From positions 32,330 to 96,329 of the forward strand of contig NZ_JAUNKC010000009.1 of assembly GCF_030532965.1 (NCBI RefSeq): a stretch of 64,000 nt of DNA, read 5' to 3'. Both the position numbers and the translations under genes were made by a program. The stretch comes from Corynebacterium sp. Lineage in GTDB: Bacteria; Actinomycetota; Actinomycetes; Mycobacteriales; Mycobacteriaceae. The notes beneath the pieces are model-generated. The model saw only the letters and a list, made by a program, of their open reading frames with translations, was not told where the DNA came from and did no database searches. This document shows positions 9,597 to 19,263 of this stretch, piece after piece (position 1 is the first letter of the stretch; each line of letters opens with the position of its first letter).

Positions 9597-10199
9597 TTAC
9601 ACAACACCCGCCCGACTGAAGTGCTTAGCCAGCACCCGCATTCCCATAAGGCCAGCGAGAAACGTGATAACGAACGCTATGCAGGTCCAGACGATAATCA
9701 CCGTTGGTGTGAAAAGGTTTCGCATCGTCTCAGCGTAATCAACGGAATCCATCGACTCGGCGACATAACGGAAATACTCATCAGCGTTATAGAAAATGGG
9801 TGCTAGCGGCGCGAGCGTCCAGAGGTTGAAAACCGCAAAGCCTAAGGAGTTCAATACGGCTTTGCGGTATTTTCCTGCATACGCGATGGAATCGGCGATC
9901 ACCCCTAGAATTATGGACACGATGACGGTAAACCACACGTGCCCGGTAACGACCATGCCTAACCCCAGCACTGCCCCAAGAATGGTGAATGCGCCGAAGC
10001 ATGGAACTTTTGCCAGATACAGCATGATGACCATGCTGTTTATCAGAATGCCGATCACACCGCCGACAAACATCATGGCTGGCGTGAAAACCCCCAAGAA
10101 GCCGGAGGCAAACATCACCACGAAATACACGCAGGAGAAAACTCCGGCTACTACGAGGTTTCGAGGATGGACGATCGAATTAGCGCGAGCAGTGGACAT
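9597..10199 (-). CDS. MptD-family putative ECF transporter S component
   Basis: The protein has about 200 residues from ATG 10199, with AGAAGG 9 nt upstream. It has five or six hydrophobic segments and the pattern of the TIGR02185 (Trep_Strep/MptD) family: NLVVAGVFSCVYFVVMF near the N-terminus, CFGAFTILGAVLG, and IADSIAYAGKYRKAVLNSLGFAVFNLW. S components bind the substrate and pair with the T subunit and ATPase encoded next. The substrate of this family is not established. Confidence 0.85.
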   Translation of the reverse strand: MSTARANSIVHPRNLVVAGVFSCVYFVVMFASGFLGVFTPAMMFVGGVIGILINSMVIMLYLAKVPCFGAFTILGAVLGLGMVVTGHVWFTVIVSIILGVIADSIAYAGKYRKAVLNSLGFAVFNLWTLAPLAPIFYNADEYFRYVAESMDSVDYAETMRNLFTPTVIIVWTCIAFVITFLAGLMGMRVLAKHFSRAGVV

Positions 10200-10318
10200 G
10201 CCCACCCACCTTCTTCCACATAAGGCATGGCTTAGTTAATTATGAACCACAATCAGTTTTAGTAGCGCTCGCCTTATCGGTCAAGGTTTTTATCCACAAT
10301 TGCCACCCTTTAAAAGCG

Positions 10319-10341
10319 AATACCCCGAACTAAGGGGTATT
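10319..10341 (-). terminator. Likely terminator of ald
   Basis: A perfect 8-bp inverted repeat (AATACCCC, 7-nt loop, GGGGTATT) lies about 115 bp downstream of ald. On the minus strand it is followed by CGCTTTT. The T-run is short, so the call is moderate. Confidence 0.55.
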
Positions 10342-10454
10342 CACAGCACTCCTGCATGCGGCTACATAAAGCTAACTTGGAAACTGTCAGCATCCGTCTC
10401 CTGTCCTGCACCTCCCACACGGAAGACAGCATGCGCCACGACACGTTGGCAGTA

Positions 10455-11573
10455 TCAGTTCATACGAAGAACCTCACCGATTGGAGTATTCTCCACCCCC
10501 AGCGCTTCGGCAACCTCAGGGTGAGTCACGCGACCACCGTGAATATTGAGACCGTGCGCCAAATGCGGGTCGACGGCGAGCGCGTCGCGCCAACCACGGT
10601 TAGCGATCTGGAGAAGATACGGCAGGGTGGCGTTGGTGAGCGCTTCGGTAGAGGTACGAGGCACCGCACCCGGCATGTTGGCCACGCAATAAAGACGCTT
10701 GCCGTCGATTTCAAAAATCGGGTCGGCATGGGTGGTGGGATGCGATCCCTCGAAACATCCGCCCTGGTCAATGGCGATGTCAACGAGCACCGATCCATCT
10801 CGCATCGCGGAAATCATGTCTTTAGTAACCAATTTCGGCGCAGCGGCACCCGGGATAAGAACAGAGCCGATTACCAAATCAGCATCTTTCACCGCCGCAG
10901 CGATATTGAATTCATTGGAAGCCAGAGTTTTAAGCTGCGGACCATACTGCGACGCAAGCTGACGCAACCGCTGGAGATTAATGTCGACGATGATCACCTT
11001 GGCGCCCATCCCCAATGCCACCTTAGCTGCGTTTTCACCTGCAATTCCCGCACCAATCACAACCACCTGGGCTGGCAGCGTCCCAGGAACCCCGCCTAAA
11101 AGGATTCCTGAACCGCTCATGGGGCTCATGAGATGATAGGCGCCGACCTGAGTCGCAAGCTTGCCCGCCACTTCACTCATCGGTGCCAGAAGCGGCAACC
11201 CATGATCGCCAGTCACCGTCTCATAGGCGATCGCGGTGACCTGACGTTGCAGAAGCGCATCGGCAACGGATGGCTCCGCAGCAAGATGCAGATAGGTAAA
11301 AAGGAGCAGGTCTGGGCGCATCAAAGCAAATTCTGATTCTTGCGGCTCCTTGACTTTTACAACCAGATCGGCGCGCTGCCACACCTCTGTGGCATCCGGT
11401 ATAAGGTGGGCGCCAGCACTTTCATACGTGGAATCATCAAATCCCGAGGCGAGCCCCGCATTCTTCTCAATCAACACCTCGTGGCCGTTTTTCACGAGTT
11501 CGCGCACCCCAGCGGGCGTGAGCGCGACCCGAGCCTCGTTAGTTTTGATTTCTTTGGGGCAGCCAATAATCAT
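10455..11573 (-). CDS. ald: Alanine dehydrogenase
   Basis: The 372-residue protein is the normal length for NAD-dependent L-alanine dehydrogenase. It shows MIIGCPKEIKTNEARVALTP (Arg15 substrate site), LVVKVKEPQ (Lys of the pyruvate site), LFTYLHLA (catalytic His about 96), the Rossmann VVVIGAGIAGENAA at about residue 170, and VDIAIDQGG with the catalytic Asp about 270. It interconverts L-alanine and pyruvate plus ammonia in the cytosol. It is transcribed divergently from the DUF4241 gene. Confidence 0.97.
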   Translation of the reverse strand: MIIGCPKEIKTNEARVALTPAGVRELVKNGHEVLIEKNAGLASGFDDSTYESAGAHLIPDATEVWQRADLVVKVKEPQESEFALMRPDLLLFTYLHLAAEPSVADALLQRQVTAIAYETVTGDHGLPLLAPMSEVAGKLATQVGAYHLMSPMSGSGILLGGVPGTLPAQVVVIGAGIAGENAAKVALGMGAKVIIVDINLQRLRQLASQYGPQLKTLASNEFNIAAAVKDADLVIGSVLIPGAAAPKLVTKDMISAMRDGSVLVDIAIDQGGCFEGSHPTTHADPIFEIDGKRLYCVANMPGAVPRTSTEALTNATLPYLLQIANRGWRDALAVDPHLAHGLNIHGGRVTHPEVAEALGVENTPIGEVLRMN

Positions 11574-11728
11574 GGGGAATTCTCCTAGCTGGCGTGGTAC
11601 GGATTTTAGCTGCGATTCTATCCCTTTGGCCCAACACCGCGCTATGAAATATCTAGTTCTTTCTTAAGGTGTTATTTCCCACAGTTTTTTAAAGAACCGC
11701 GCTACAGACTACGTTATCTTTGACAGTT

Positions 11729-12421
11729 ATGACCGAACGATCTTGCTTTGCGTACGCTGAACGCGCCACTGATTCATCCGATGGTGAAACCTACCGGCTA
11801 ACCCGCACTCCCCTCGGAAAATTGACAATAACCTCTGGCAGCATTGAGGCCTGCGATCCATTTGTATCGCTGGGAGAATCACTTCATTTTCCCGCCCCCA
11901 ACGGCGAATTTGATGTATTCGTCACCATCGCGCATATAACCGAAGAGGAAAATCCCCATTTGCGTGAAGCGTACCTCAGCGTCGTCTTCAGCCCGGATCC
12001 TGCAGTTCGTTATGCGGATGCCATTCCAACAAATGCTGATCCACAAGAACTAGATGAAGACGACGATGACCATGAGGTGGTTTTCGGAGTAGGCGTTGAT
12101 GCTGGCACTGTAGCTTTCGTCGATAGCACAGCAGCCAAAACGGTTACCAAGCACTGCCAGGAAAACGGGATCAATTTCGACGAGGACTTCATCGATAACG
12201 ACACACCTGATTGCTGGTTCGCGCTCATGGATAGTCCCGATCATTTTAAGGCAGGGCTTGCCAATATTCCGCTGCCCTTTGTCTCAGGAAACGAAAACGT
12301 GGTGCTGAGTCACTCTGGTTGGGGTGATGGTTTCTATCCGGTACTGGCCGGATTCAGCGCGGAGGGGGAACTAGTCAGCTACCACATCGACCTTGAAATC
12401 GTCGATTCACCTGCTCCGTAA
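11729..12421 (+). CDS. DUF4241 domain protein
   Basis: The protein has 230 residues from ATG 11729 (a TTG at 11720 is also in frame). The C-terminal half has GVGVDAGTVAFVDSTA, then a NENVVLSHSGWGDGFYPVLAGFSAEGELVSYHIDL block, the hallmark of DUF4241. A highly acidic stretch (ELDEDDDDHEVV) lies about residue 110. It is soluble, with no signal or membrane segment. The function is unknown; DUF4241 genes occur among SUKH- and other immunity-like genes, which fits the island to the right. A strong hairpin terminator follows. Confidence 0.8.
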   Translation: MTERSCFAYAERATDSSDGETYRLTRTPLGKLTITSGSIEACDPFVSLGESLHFPAPNGEFDVFVTIAHITEEENPHLREAYLSVVFSPDPAVRYADAIPTNADPQELDEDDDDHEVVFGVGVDAGTVAFVDSTAAKTVTKHCQENGINFDEDFIDNDTPDCWFALMDSPDHFKAGLANIPLPFVSGNENVVLSHSGWGDGFYPVLAGFSAEGELVSYHIDLEIVDSPAP

Positions 12422-12426
12422 AATGA

Positions 12427-12456
12427 GTAACCCCCGAATCTTGGTTCGGGGGTTAC
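12427..12456. terminator. Bidirectional terminator between DUF4241 gene and pfkA
   Basis: A perfect 12-bp stem (GTAACCCCCGAA) with a 6-nt loop lies between two convergent genes. On the minus strand it is followed by TCATTTTA. Confidence 0.85.
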
Positions 12457-12470
12457 AGGTGAGTCGGCTG

Positions 12471-13499
12471 CTATCCGAACAACGCCTGAGCGGTGCGATA
12501 CCGCCCAGGAGATACAGTCTTAAGCTTACCGACGGCCTCCTCAAGGTCGATGAGTTCAATGTGCTCGCCACGCAGCGCCACGCACTTGCCAAAATCGCCA
12601 TTGTGGCAAGCCCGCGCTGCATGCACGCCGTATCGGGTGGCCAGCACCCGGTCGAATGCGGTCGGGGTTCCGCCACGCTGGATGTGACCTAAAACGGTAG
12701 TACGCACGTCGTGCCCCAGTCGCCGTTTGATTTCCTCGCCGATGACCTGGCCAATTCCGTTAAATACTTGGTGCCCAAATTGGTCGACTTCACCTTCCGC
12801 GAAATCCATCGTGCCGGGCTTCGGCAAGGCGCCTTCGGCGACAACGATGATGCCGTATTTCTCCCCCATCTGGAAACGGCGTTCCATCGCTTTACAAATT
12901 TCAGCAATATCGAATGGAGCTTCGGGGATCACGATGTAGTGCGCACCGCCTGCCATTCCGGCGTGCAGTGCAATCCAGCCCACATGGCGGCCCATGACCT
13001 CGACGATCATCACTCGGTTGTGGGATTCGGCGGTGGTGTGGAGCCGGTCGATCGCATCGGTGGCGACGGATACAGCGGTGTCGAAACCGAAGGTGTAGTC
13101 GGTACCATTGACGTCGTTATCAATGGTTTTAGGCACGCCAACTACTGGAATACCGTTGTCTGCCAGCCATTTCGCGCCTTTGAGAGTACCTTCACCGCCA
13201 ATCGGAATGAGGGCATCGATTCCGGCGTCCGCCAGGTTCTCTTTGATTTCTTCCAGGCCATTTTTGAATCTGTCTGGATGCAACCGCCCCGTACCCAAGA
13301 TGGTGCCACCGCGAAGCAAGATGCGGTCGATGCTTTCGTCATCGTAGAGTTGGGTGCGGCGATCATCCATCAAACCGACCCAACCGTCCTGGTAACCCAC
13401 CACTGTGGAACCATATTCAGTTGCGGTGCGGACGATTCCGCGGATAACAGCATTCAAGCCGGGGCAGTCACCACCGGAGGTCAGTGTGGCAATACGCAT
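12471..13499 (-). CDS. pfkA: 6-phosphofructokinase
   Basis: The 342-residue protein shows [17 protein letters not shown] (nucleotide loop), [17 protein letters not shown], the catalytic PKTIDNDV motif with Asp127 type base, and [16 protein letters not shown] near the C-terminus. The GGEGT loop carries Gly rather than the Asp typical of PPi-dependent enzymes, which points to ATP use. It phosphorylates fructose 6-phosphate to fructose 1,6-bisphosphate. The length agrees with actinobacterial PfkA. Confidence 0.96.
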   Translation of the reverse strand: MRIATLTSGGDCPGLNAVIRGIVRTATEYGSTVVGYQDGWVGLMDDRRTQLYDDESIDRILLRGGTILGTGRLHPDRFKNGLEEIKENLADAGIDALIPIGGEGTLKGAKWLADNGIPVVGVPKTIDNDVNGTDYTFGFDTAVSVATDAIDRLHTTAESHNRVMIVEVMGRHVGWIALHAGMAGGAHYIVIPEAPFDIAEICKAMERRFQMGEKYGIIVVAEGALPKPGTMDFAEGEVDQFGHQVFNGIGQVIGEEIKRRLGHDVRTTVLGHIQRGGTPTAFDRVLATRYGVHAARACHNGDFGKCVALRGEHIELIDLEEAVGKLKTVSPGRYRTAQALFG

Positions 13500-13718
13500 G
13501 AGTTAAATCCTAGTCCACTTTCTTTTGCTTTGCCCGATCGGAAATTCCAATCTCAAGTCACTGACAAGGAGTTTTTCGGAAATCTTCCCAAATCCCACTG
13601 TGAGTTTTCTCGCACCCAGATTGCAGGGCCACAATCGGACATTATTTTTATTGCGATTTTCTATGTTCGTTCTTCGGTGGCGTTGATTCGTCGGCGCCAC
13701 CACTTGATTGCGTGTGCT

Positions 13719-15125
13719 TTACGACGCTTCTCGGGTGTGCACCTTATTGTCAAAGCGGGACACTGCAACCAAACCGGCAAATAACACGACCGCGATAACG
13801 ATGATCGAGTTTCCCATAGCCGTGGCGTAATCGGTGCTAGCCACACCAACTTGCATCGCAGCACCGACGGCCGCGGCCCCCAGCACCGACCCCAGTTGGC
13901 GAGTGGTGTTGTAGACGCCTGAGGCCGCGCCGATCTGATGGATCGGCAGATCCCGCAGGCTGGTGGCTGAATTAGGCGACCACACAAAACCGTTGCCAAA
14001 ACCGAGGAGCACTATCGGCAGCAGAATCCACCACATATTCACCCCGTCGCGCATGACCACTACAAGGGAAATGGCGGCAAGCAGCATGCAGCCGAAACCG
14101 ATCGTCGACAGCACGCGGGGGTGCATTCGGTCTGATTGTTTACCGACCCAAGGAGCCAAGCCGCCGGAGAGAACCGCCATAGGTACCAGCATGAACCCGG
14201 CTTGTTCGGCGGATAACCCGTGGCCTTCTTGCAAGAACAGCATGATCGGCAACATCACACCGCCAATGGCGAATCCCATCGCGGAGATGGAAAACGCACC
14301 CAAGGAGAAGTTTTTGATGCTAAAAATCGACAGCGGAATCAATGCCGCCGACCCACGGTTCTCTGCTGTTTTTTGCAACCAAATGAACAAGCCAATGAGG
14401 ACTATGCCCAGTATCAACAGCCCCCACATCCAGGTCGGCCAGCCAAGTTCCGGGCCTTGCTGCACGGCGAAGACAATTGCGCTCATGGCAATGATGGATA
14501 CCACCACGCTGAGGAAATCCAGCCTTCCAGTAGTCAGCTCAAATGTGGGAACCCAACGGTACACGAGGATGAAGGACAGTGCGCCTAACGGCACATTGAT
14601 AAAGAACACCCATTGCCAACCGATGGTGCCCACTATCAGGCCGCCAAGGATCGGACCTAATAGCGAGGCCAAACCAGCAACCGCGCCCCACACCCCCATA
14701 GCCGCACCGCGGCGGTTTCGGGCAAAGAGTTTATTTACCACGCTCATGGTTTGTGGCCCCATCAGCGCACCACCTAGCCCTTGCATCGCGCGGGCGAGAA
14801 TCAGCACTTCAACGGTTGGCGATAGTCCGCATGCGAGGGAGCTTAACGTGAACAACGTCAGCCCAATGAGATACACATTTCGCTGACCAAACCTGTCGCC
14901 TAGTCGCCCGGAGACTAAGAGCGGAACTGCGAAAAATAGCAGGTAAATGCTGGTTACCCACACTACTTGGTTCAGCGTTGCGTTAAGCTGGGTTTGAAAC
15001 TGTGGAGTAGCAACCGCCACGACGGTTTGATCCAGCAGGATCATAAAAAACCCGATACACAAGGCGCCTAGCGCTTTCCATGCATGAGTTTCGCTTACAG
15101 AAGGTGGCAGTGCGCGGTTTGTCAT
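13719..15125 (-). CDS. DHA2-family MFS drug exporter
   Basis: The product has about 468 residues from ATG 15125, before the MTNRALPPSVSETHAWKALG start; the frame is open to 15221 but the extension is not protein-like. It has about 14 hydrophobic segments, LDQTVVAVATPQFQ (motif D1-like) in the first helix, the LGDRFGQRNVYLIG motif A after helix 2, and the GPILGGLIVGTIGWQWVFFINVPLG motif C that marks drug:H+ antiporters. It is likely an efflux pump of the EmrB/QacA group. The substrate is not predictable. Confidence 0.9.
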   Translation of the reverse strand: MTNRALPPSVSETHAWKALGALCIGFFMILLDQTVVAVATPQFQTQLNATLNQVVWVTSIYLLFFAVPLLVSGRLGDRFGQRNVYLIGLTLFTLSSLACGLSPTVEVLILARAMQGLGGALMGPQTMSVVNKLFARNRRGAAMGVWGAVAGLASLLGPILGGLIVGTIGWQWVFFINVPLGALSFILVYRWVPTFELTTGRLDFLSVVVSIIAMSAIVFAVQQGPELGWPTWMWGLLILGIVLIGLFIWLQKTAENRGSAALIPLSIFSIKNFSLGAFSISAMGFAIGGVMLPIMLFLQEGHGLSAEQAGFMLVPMAVLSGGLAPWVGKQSDRMHPRVLSTIGFGCMLLAAISLVVVMRDGVNMWWILLPIVLLGFGNGFVWSPNSATSLRDLPIHQIGAASGVYNTTRQLGSVLGAAAVGAAMQVGVASTDYATAMGNSIIVIAVVLFAGLVAVSRFDNKVHTREAS

Positions 15126-15343
15126 TGCAGTGATTGTACGCCTTAGTATTCGCACGGAAAACACAGCGCACCGGAACCCGCGATCGTCGAAAAGCGTCAA
15201 CCGAATCGTCGGCTTACGCACATCTGCTCAAAGTCTTCCCGAATCCGTCAAAATCCCAGCAGCTCCGCTATACACTTAACCTATTAGCACCTATTGTCCC
15301 CATAGGATGCGCCTAATCTTATCCGTTTCCGAAAGGACACTAT

Positions 15344-16316
15344 ATGAAGACGAAGTATATCGTTGGTTGTATCGCAGGTTTCTCCCTCCTCCTTGCAGGT
15401 TGCAGCGAAACCAGCACAGTCGACTCCGCCGCCAGCAGCAGCCCTAACGCCACCACGACGGCTGGAATGGGCGGAAACGAAAACGATTCATGCGAAACCA
15501 CCACTGAGACTGACATTGCCGCCCTTTTTGATCAATGGAATGCCGACTTGGAAAGCGGCGACCCTAAGAAGGTCGTCGAAAACTACGCCAGTGAGTCCGT
15601 GCTCCTTCCAACCGTTTCTAATCAAGTGCGCACCACTGCCGCTGAAAAAGAAGACTATTTCGCGCACTGGCTTGATAAAGAAACCAACCGGTGTGATCAA
15701 CGAACGCTGGATTGAGATTGACTGCAACCAAGCAATTGATGCCGGAACCTACACCTTCACCTACGCCGACGGCAGCAAAGTACCAGCTCGGTACACCTTT
15801 ATTTATGGCTTGGAAGACGGCGAATGGAAGATCACAACTCACCACTCCTCCGCCATGCCAGAAGAAGGTGCAGACACCAACTTGCCTGCCGCAACCGGCA
15901 CAACGGGATCGCCTCAACCCGATCTCAAAGGCGAAAACTGCGTAGTCGCGGAAGACTCGGACATTACCGGGCTCTTTGACACCTGGAATGCAGCTTTGCA
16001 GACCGGCGACGCAGCCAAGGTCGCGGATCTTTATGGTGAGGATTCCATTTTGCTCCCCACGGTTTCCAATAAGCTTCGGTTTACCGAACCAGAAAAGGAA
16101 GACTACTTCGTACACTTCCTTGAAAAGAAGCCGGTGGGAACGATCGATCAGCGCTGGACAACTCGCGGTTGCAATACCGCGACTGATTCCGGTTTGTACA
16201 CCTTCAAATACGAAGATGGTACTTCCACTGCGGCGCGATTTACCTACACATATAAGTGGGATGGCAACCAATGGAAGATCTCCAGCCATCATTCCTCCGC
16301 AATGCCGGAGAAATGA
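15344..16316 (+). pseudogene. Frameshifted lipoprotein with two tandem NTF2-like (SnoaL/DUF4440) domains
   Basis: GAAAGGA precedes ATG 15344. The signal peptide ends in the lipobox LLLAGC. Two tandem copies of a roughly 120-residue NTF2-like domain follow: the pattern DIAALFDQWNADLESGD, VLLPTVSNQVR, EDYFAHWL is repeated as DITGLFDTWNAALQTGD, ILLPTVSNKLR, EDYFVHFL. A single extra A in the run at 15677-15679 breaks the first copy; the frame stops at 15715, while the alternative frame restores KKPTGVINERW and runs to 16316. The restored protein would be about 323 residues. This resembles the SgcJ/EcaC-type association domain. Sequencing error is possible. Confidence 0.85.
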
Positions 16317-16354
16317 TCCAGTAATGTTGCTGCAAGGCTAATTACGGATCCGAC

Positions 16355-16389
16355 AAATACCGGGGTGGTGTTTTTCCACCCCGGTATTT
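16355..16389 (+). terminator. Strong terminator after the NTF2-like lipoprotein gene
   Basis: A perfect 14-bp stem (AAATACCGGGGTGG with 16376-16389) has a T-rich 7-nt loop and is followed by CATGTTTT. Confidence 0.85.
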
Positions 16390-16463
16390 CATGTTTTCCA
16401 TCACGCTATCGTGCAACGGTTGCCAGGTTTTCAGTACGTACCGACACTGATTCCTGGCGCTGA

Positions 16464-16507
16464 GCTTTTCGACGCCACCAGGTGCCAATCGGTCGGCGTC
16501 GAAAAGC
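16464..16507. repeat. Inverted pair of the 13-bp motif
   Basis: GCTTTTCGACGCC (16464-16476) and GGCGTCGAAAAGC (16495-16507) form a perfect 13-bp inverted repeat around an 18-nt spacer, giving a possible hairpin. It lies in the 327-bp gap (16317-16643) between the lipoprotein gene and the RCC1-repeat gene, where no gene is seen. Both halves are copies of the dispersed motif. Confidence 0.8.
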
Positions 16508-16643
16508 GGTAGTAAAAGTGCACTTGCTGCCACCGCTTCAACCGGACATTTGTGATCCTTACGCTGCAAAAAGCCTCGTTTTTTAGCTCCGCAATCCCCG
16601 GATACGACGGTCGAATCTGGTGTGGGCTATAAGGCTTCGTTCG

Positions 16644-17501
16644 TTACCTTTCATCGAATAACCGCCAGGATGCTACTTCGCATTGGCCGTGCGAATTGTC
16701 ACCTGCGTAGACGACGGTGCCGTCCGCGCAAAGGCCGAGCGTGTGTGAAGCACCCGCAGCAACCATCACCACGTTCGTCCAGCGATTAACGTTGCACTGC
16801 CCGCAGCGATTATCACCAACTGCGTTGACACGCCCGGCGGAATCTAATCCGACGATATGGTTACTACCAGCATCTATCGCAACTATGTCGTGCCACTGAC
16901 ACACACCATTTAACTCCCCTGTCCCCCTATGGGAAACTACCACGCTGCCATCACACCTTAAGCCAGCGGTAAACAGGTAACCTGCGGCGACTGCCACCAG
17001 CCCCTCCCAACACGCGACGTCACACTGTCCACGTCGATTATTACCGACCGCAACGGCGGTTCCATCCGCTTTCACCGCCACCGAATGCCAATCGCCACAC
17101 GCAATCCCCACCACGTCCCGCCACCCCTGCACATCGCATGCCCCTTCGTTCGTCCGCCCTGCCGCGCGCACAGTCCCGTCCGCTACCAGCCCGAGAGTGT
17201 GCCGCCAACCCGTGGATATGCCCACAACATTTTCCCAGTCGGCGACCTCGCATTGGCCGTGAGCATTCCACCCGGTTGCCACGACGGTTCCGTCGGTACG
17301 CAGAGCAACCGTGTGCGTTTTACCGGTATTCGGTGCCGGGTGCACATTGCCCGCAGATACAGCAATAACGTCGGACCAGTGGGCAATTTCAAGTTCGCCA
17401 GCCGTTGCGTTGCCAGCGCCAAGAACGGTGCCGTCGACACGCGCAGCAACTGAATGCCGATTACCGGCGGCGATAAGTGGGCGGTAATTACGCTGATACA
17501 T
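16644..17501 (-). CDS. RCC1-repeat (beta-propeller) protein
   Basis: The protein has about 285 residues from ATG 17501 (a GTG at 17537 is possible). It contains roughly six tandem repeats of about 45 residues built on the pattern HTVALRTDGTVVATGWNAHGQCEV, ending with W...V.GI..G, which is the RCC1/ALS-type repeat. No signal peptide or membrane segment is seen. A single six- to seven-bladed propeller is likely, used for protein binding. The exact partner is unknown. The neighbours give no operon partner. Confidence 0.85.
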   Translation of the reverse strand: MYQRNYRPLIAAGNRHSVAARVDGTVLGAGNATAGELEIAHWSDVIAVSAGNVHPAPNTGKTHTVALRTDGTVVATGWNAHGQCEVADWENVVGISTGWRHTLGLVADGTVRAAGRTNEGACDVQGWRDVVGIACGDWHSVAVKADGTAVAVGNNRRGQCDVACWEGLVAVAAGYLFTAGLRCDGSVVVSHRGTGELNGVCQWHDIVAIDAGSNHIVGLDSAGRVNAVGDNRCGQCNVNRWTNVVMVAAGASHTLGLCADGTVVYAGDNSHGQCEVASWRLFDER

Positions 17502-18090
17502 CGCAACCAAACCTACCCTAGAGGCGCGAAAGTGCACGGAGTTTCCAGACCGCGTGGTACCGCTTCGCGCAGAGTAACGCGTGGTTCCGCTTCGCGCAGA
17601 GTGCAGTCATGGTTGGTGGAATGAGACAAAACCGTAGTGTGGTGAAGAATCCTTCCAGATTCTTTTATAGGTGGCTACCGGGTGCCAATCGTGCGGCGAC
17701 ATAGGTTACGCCTATTTCTTTAAAAACTCCAACAATATGTCGAAAATCACATCCTTCATTTTGGGTTCACCTTGGCTTCATAATGGCCGGTCATTGCACT
17801 AAAAACTCATTCTGAAAAATCCATTAACATCACCGTATAATTTGCCAAATATCGGGGACCAACCTCGGGAAATGCGCAATTCCATTGCCCTACCACCCAC
17901 CTATCACATTTCATGTTGCGCAAAAGGGAATTTGCAAGACCGCAAATAATCTACTTAAACTATTAGAAACGAATGATTAATTAGAAAAATCTTTTAAACC
18001 GTAAAACGTTCATTCACCAGCGTTTATCCCCCTTTTCCCACCCCTACGCCAAAACCAGGGCATAGGATTCTTCAGGTAAGGCTTATCACC
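17502..18090. other. Long regulatory gap upstream of the glycan operon
   Basis: The 589-bp, mostly AT-rich gap holds no convincing gene. A 24-bp unit beginning GCGTGGT is present twice (17552-17575 and 17579-17602) with one mismatch. A candidate promoter lies further on: TATAAT at 17836-17841 with CTGAAA 18 nt upstream, followed by a leader of about 240 nt to the first glycosyltransferase gene. Promoter assignment is by consensus only. Confidence 0.4.
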
Positions 18091-19263
18091 ATGACCTCCA
18101 CCCCCATTCGTGTGCTTATGTACAGCCACGATTCACAAGGGCTAGGCCACGTGCGCCGCAACTTGGCGATCGCGCATCACATCGCAAAGGCGATCCCGAA
18201 CGTGTCGGGATTGTTACTTTCTGGTCTTGCGCCTTCTCATCTATTTCCGCTTCCACCAGGTTTCGACTGGGTTGCAGTTCCCGGAATCTCCAAAGGCGAA
18301 ACCGGCTACCAAGCACGCAACATCAACGAAGAGACCTCGCAGTTGATCGAGCTTCGGTCCGCAATCATTTCCGCAACGCTGCTTAATTACCAGCCAGATA
18401 TCGTTGTGGTCGACCGCCACATCTTCGGGGTCTGGCAAGAGCTCAAGGCCCCGCTTATCGCGCTCAAGCAACAGCACCCGGACACCCATATCGTGCTCGG
18501 GATGCGCGAAATCCTCGACTCCCCGGAAGTGGCACTAGCCGAATGGGATCGCCTCGGCGATATCGACATCGTCTACGACCTCATCGATGCCATTTGGGTG
18601 TACGGCGACAAACATGTTCACGATCCAGTGGTGTCCGGTGAGATTCCGCTGGCCCTGGCCGACAAGGTGAAATTCACCGGTTACTTGTCCAAAGGACGCC
18701 AGATCGCCGATCGAAATTCCGATATTGCGCCAAAGCCCTTCGTTCTAACCACGGTTGGCGGCGGTGAAGACGGTTTCGATCTCGCCCGGATCGCAGTGGA
18801 TATTGATGTACCCGCTGGGCACCACCACGTGGTGGTCGCTGGCCCACAGTTAGACGATCACCGATTTGATGTGCTCGTTAATGCTGCCGACCACCGTCCA
18901 GAAGTAAAAGTGATCAAATCGTGGCCGGGACTGGCGAGCCAAATTGCGCGGGCGTCGGCCGTGATTTCGATGGGCGGATACAACACCATCGCAGAAATCC
19001 TGGCTACGGACACCCCCGCGATGATCGTGCCCCGTGAGGTGCCACGACTTGAACAACTGATTCGGGCCCGCTCACTGGCAACAGTGGGAATGGTTGAATA
19101 CACCCGAATGAAAGACCTGGAAACGCAGGCACTCAGTGAATGGGTAAAAACCGCTGTTACCCGCACCGTTGATCGTTCTTCCGTTTCTCGCCAGGGGCTA
19201 ACCCAGGCAGCAGAATTCGCAGCGGATCTTTTCAGCCACGAACGCGTAGAGGTGATGTCATGA
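18091..19263 (+). CDS. Glycosyltransferase, MurG/GT28-like fold
   Basis: The 390-residue protein begins with MYSHDSQGLGHVRRNLAIAHH and later has a GGYNTIAEILATDTPAMIVPREVPRLEQ block. The Gly-rich loop near the N-terminus and the C-terminal SMGGYNT-E sugar-nucleotide motif are those of COG4671/MurG-type GT-B enzymes. It is the first gene of the operon; its stop overlaps the next ATG by 4 nt. It probably transfers a sugar onto a growing glycan on the cytoplasmic face. Acceptor and donor are unknown. Confidence 0.85.
   Translation: MTSTPIRVLMYSHDSQGLGHVRRNLAIAHHIAKAIPNVSGLLLSGLAPSHLFPLPPGFDWVAVPGISKGETGYQARNINEETSQLIELRSAIISATLLNYQPDIVVVDRHIFGVWQELKAPLIALKQQHPDTHIVLGMREILDSPEVALAEWDRLGDIDIVYDLIDAIWVYGDKHVHDPVVSGEIPLALADKVKFTGYLSKGRQIADRNSDIAPKPFVLTTVGGGEDGFDLARIAVDIDVPAGHHHVVVAGPQLDDHRFDVLVNAADHRPEVKVIKSWPGLASQIARASAVISMGGYNTIAEILATDTPAMIVPREVPRLEQLIRARSLATVGMVEYTRMKDLETQALSEWVKTAVTRTVDRSSVSRQGLTQAAEFAADLFSHERVEVMS

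Noticed and set aside
16342-16569. 75-residue minus-strand frame after the NTF2-like gene
   Set aside because: It spans the terminator hairpin and the inverted motif pair, so it is unlikely to be coding.
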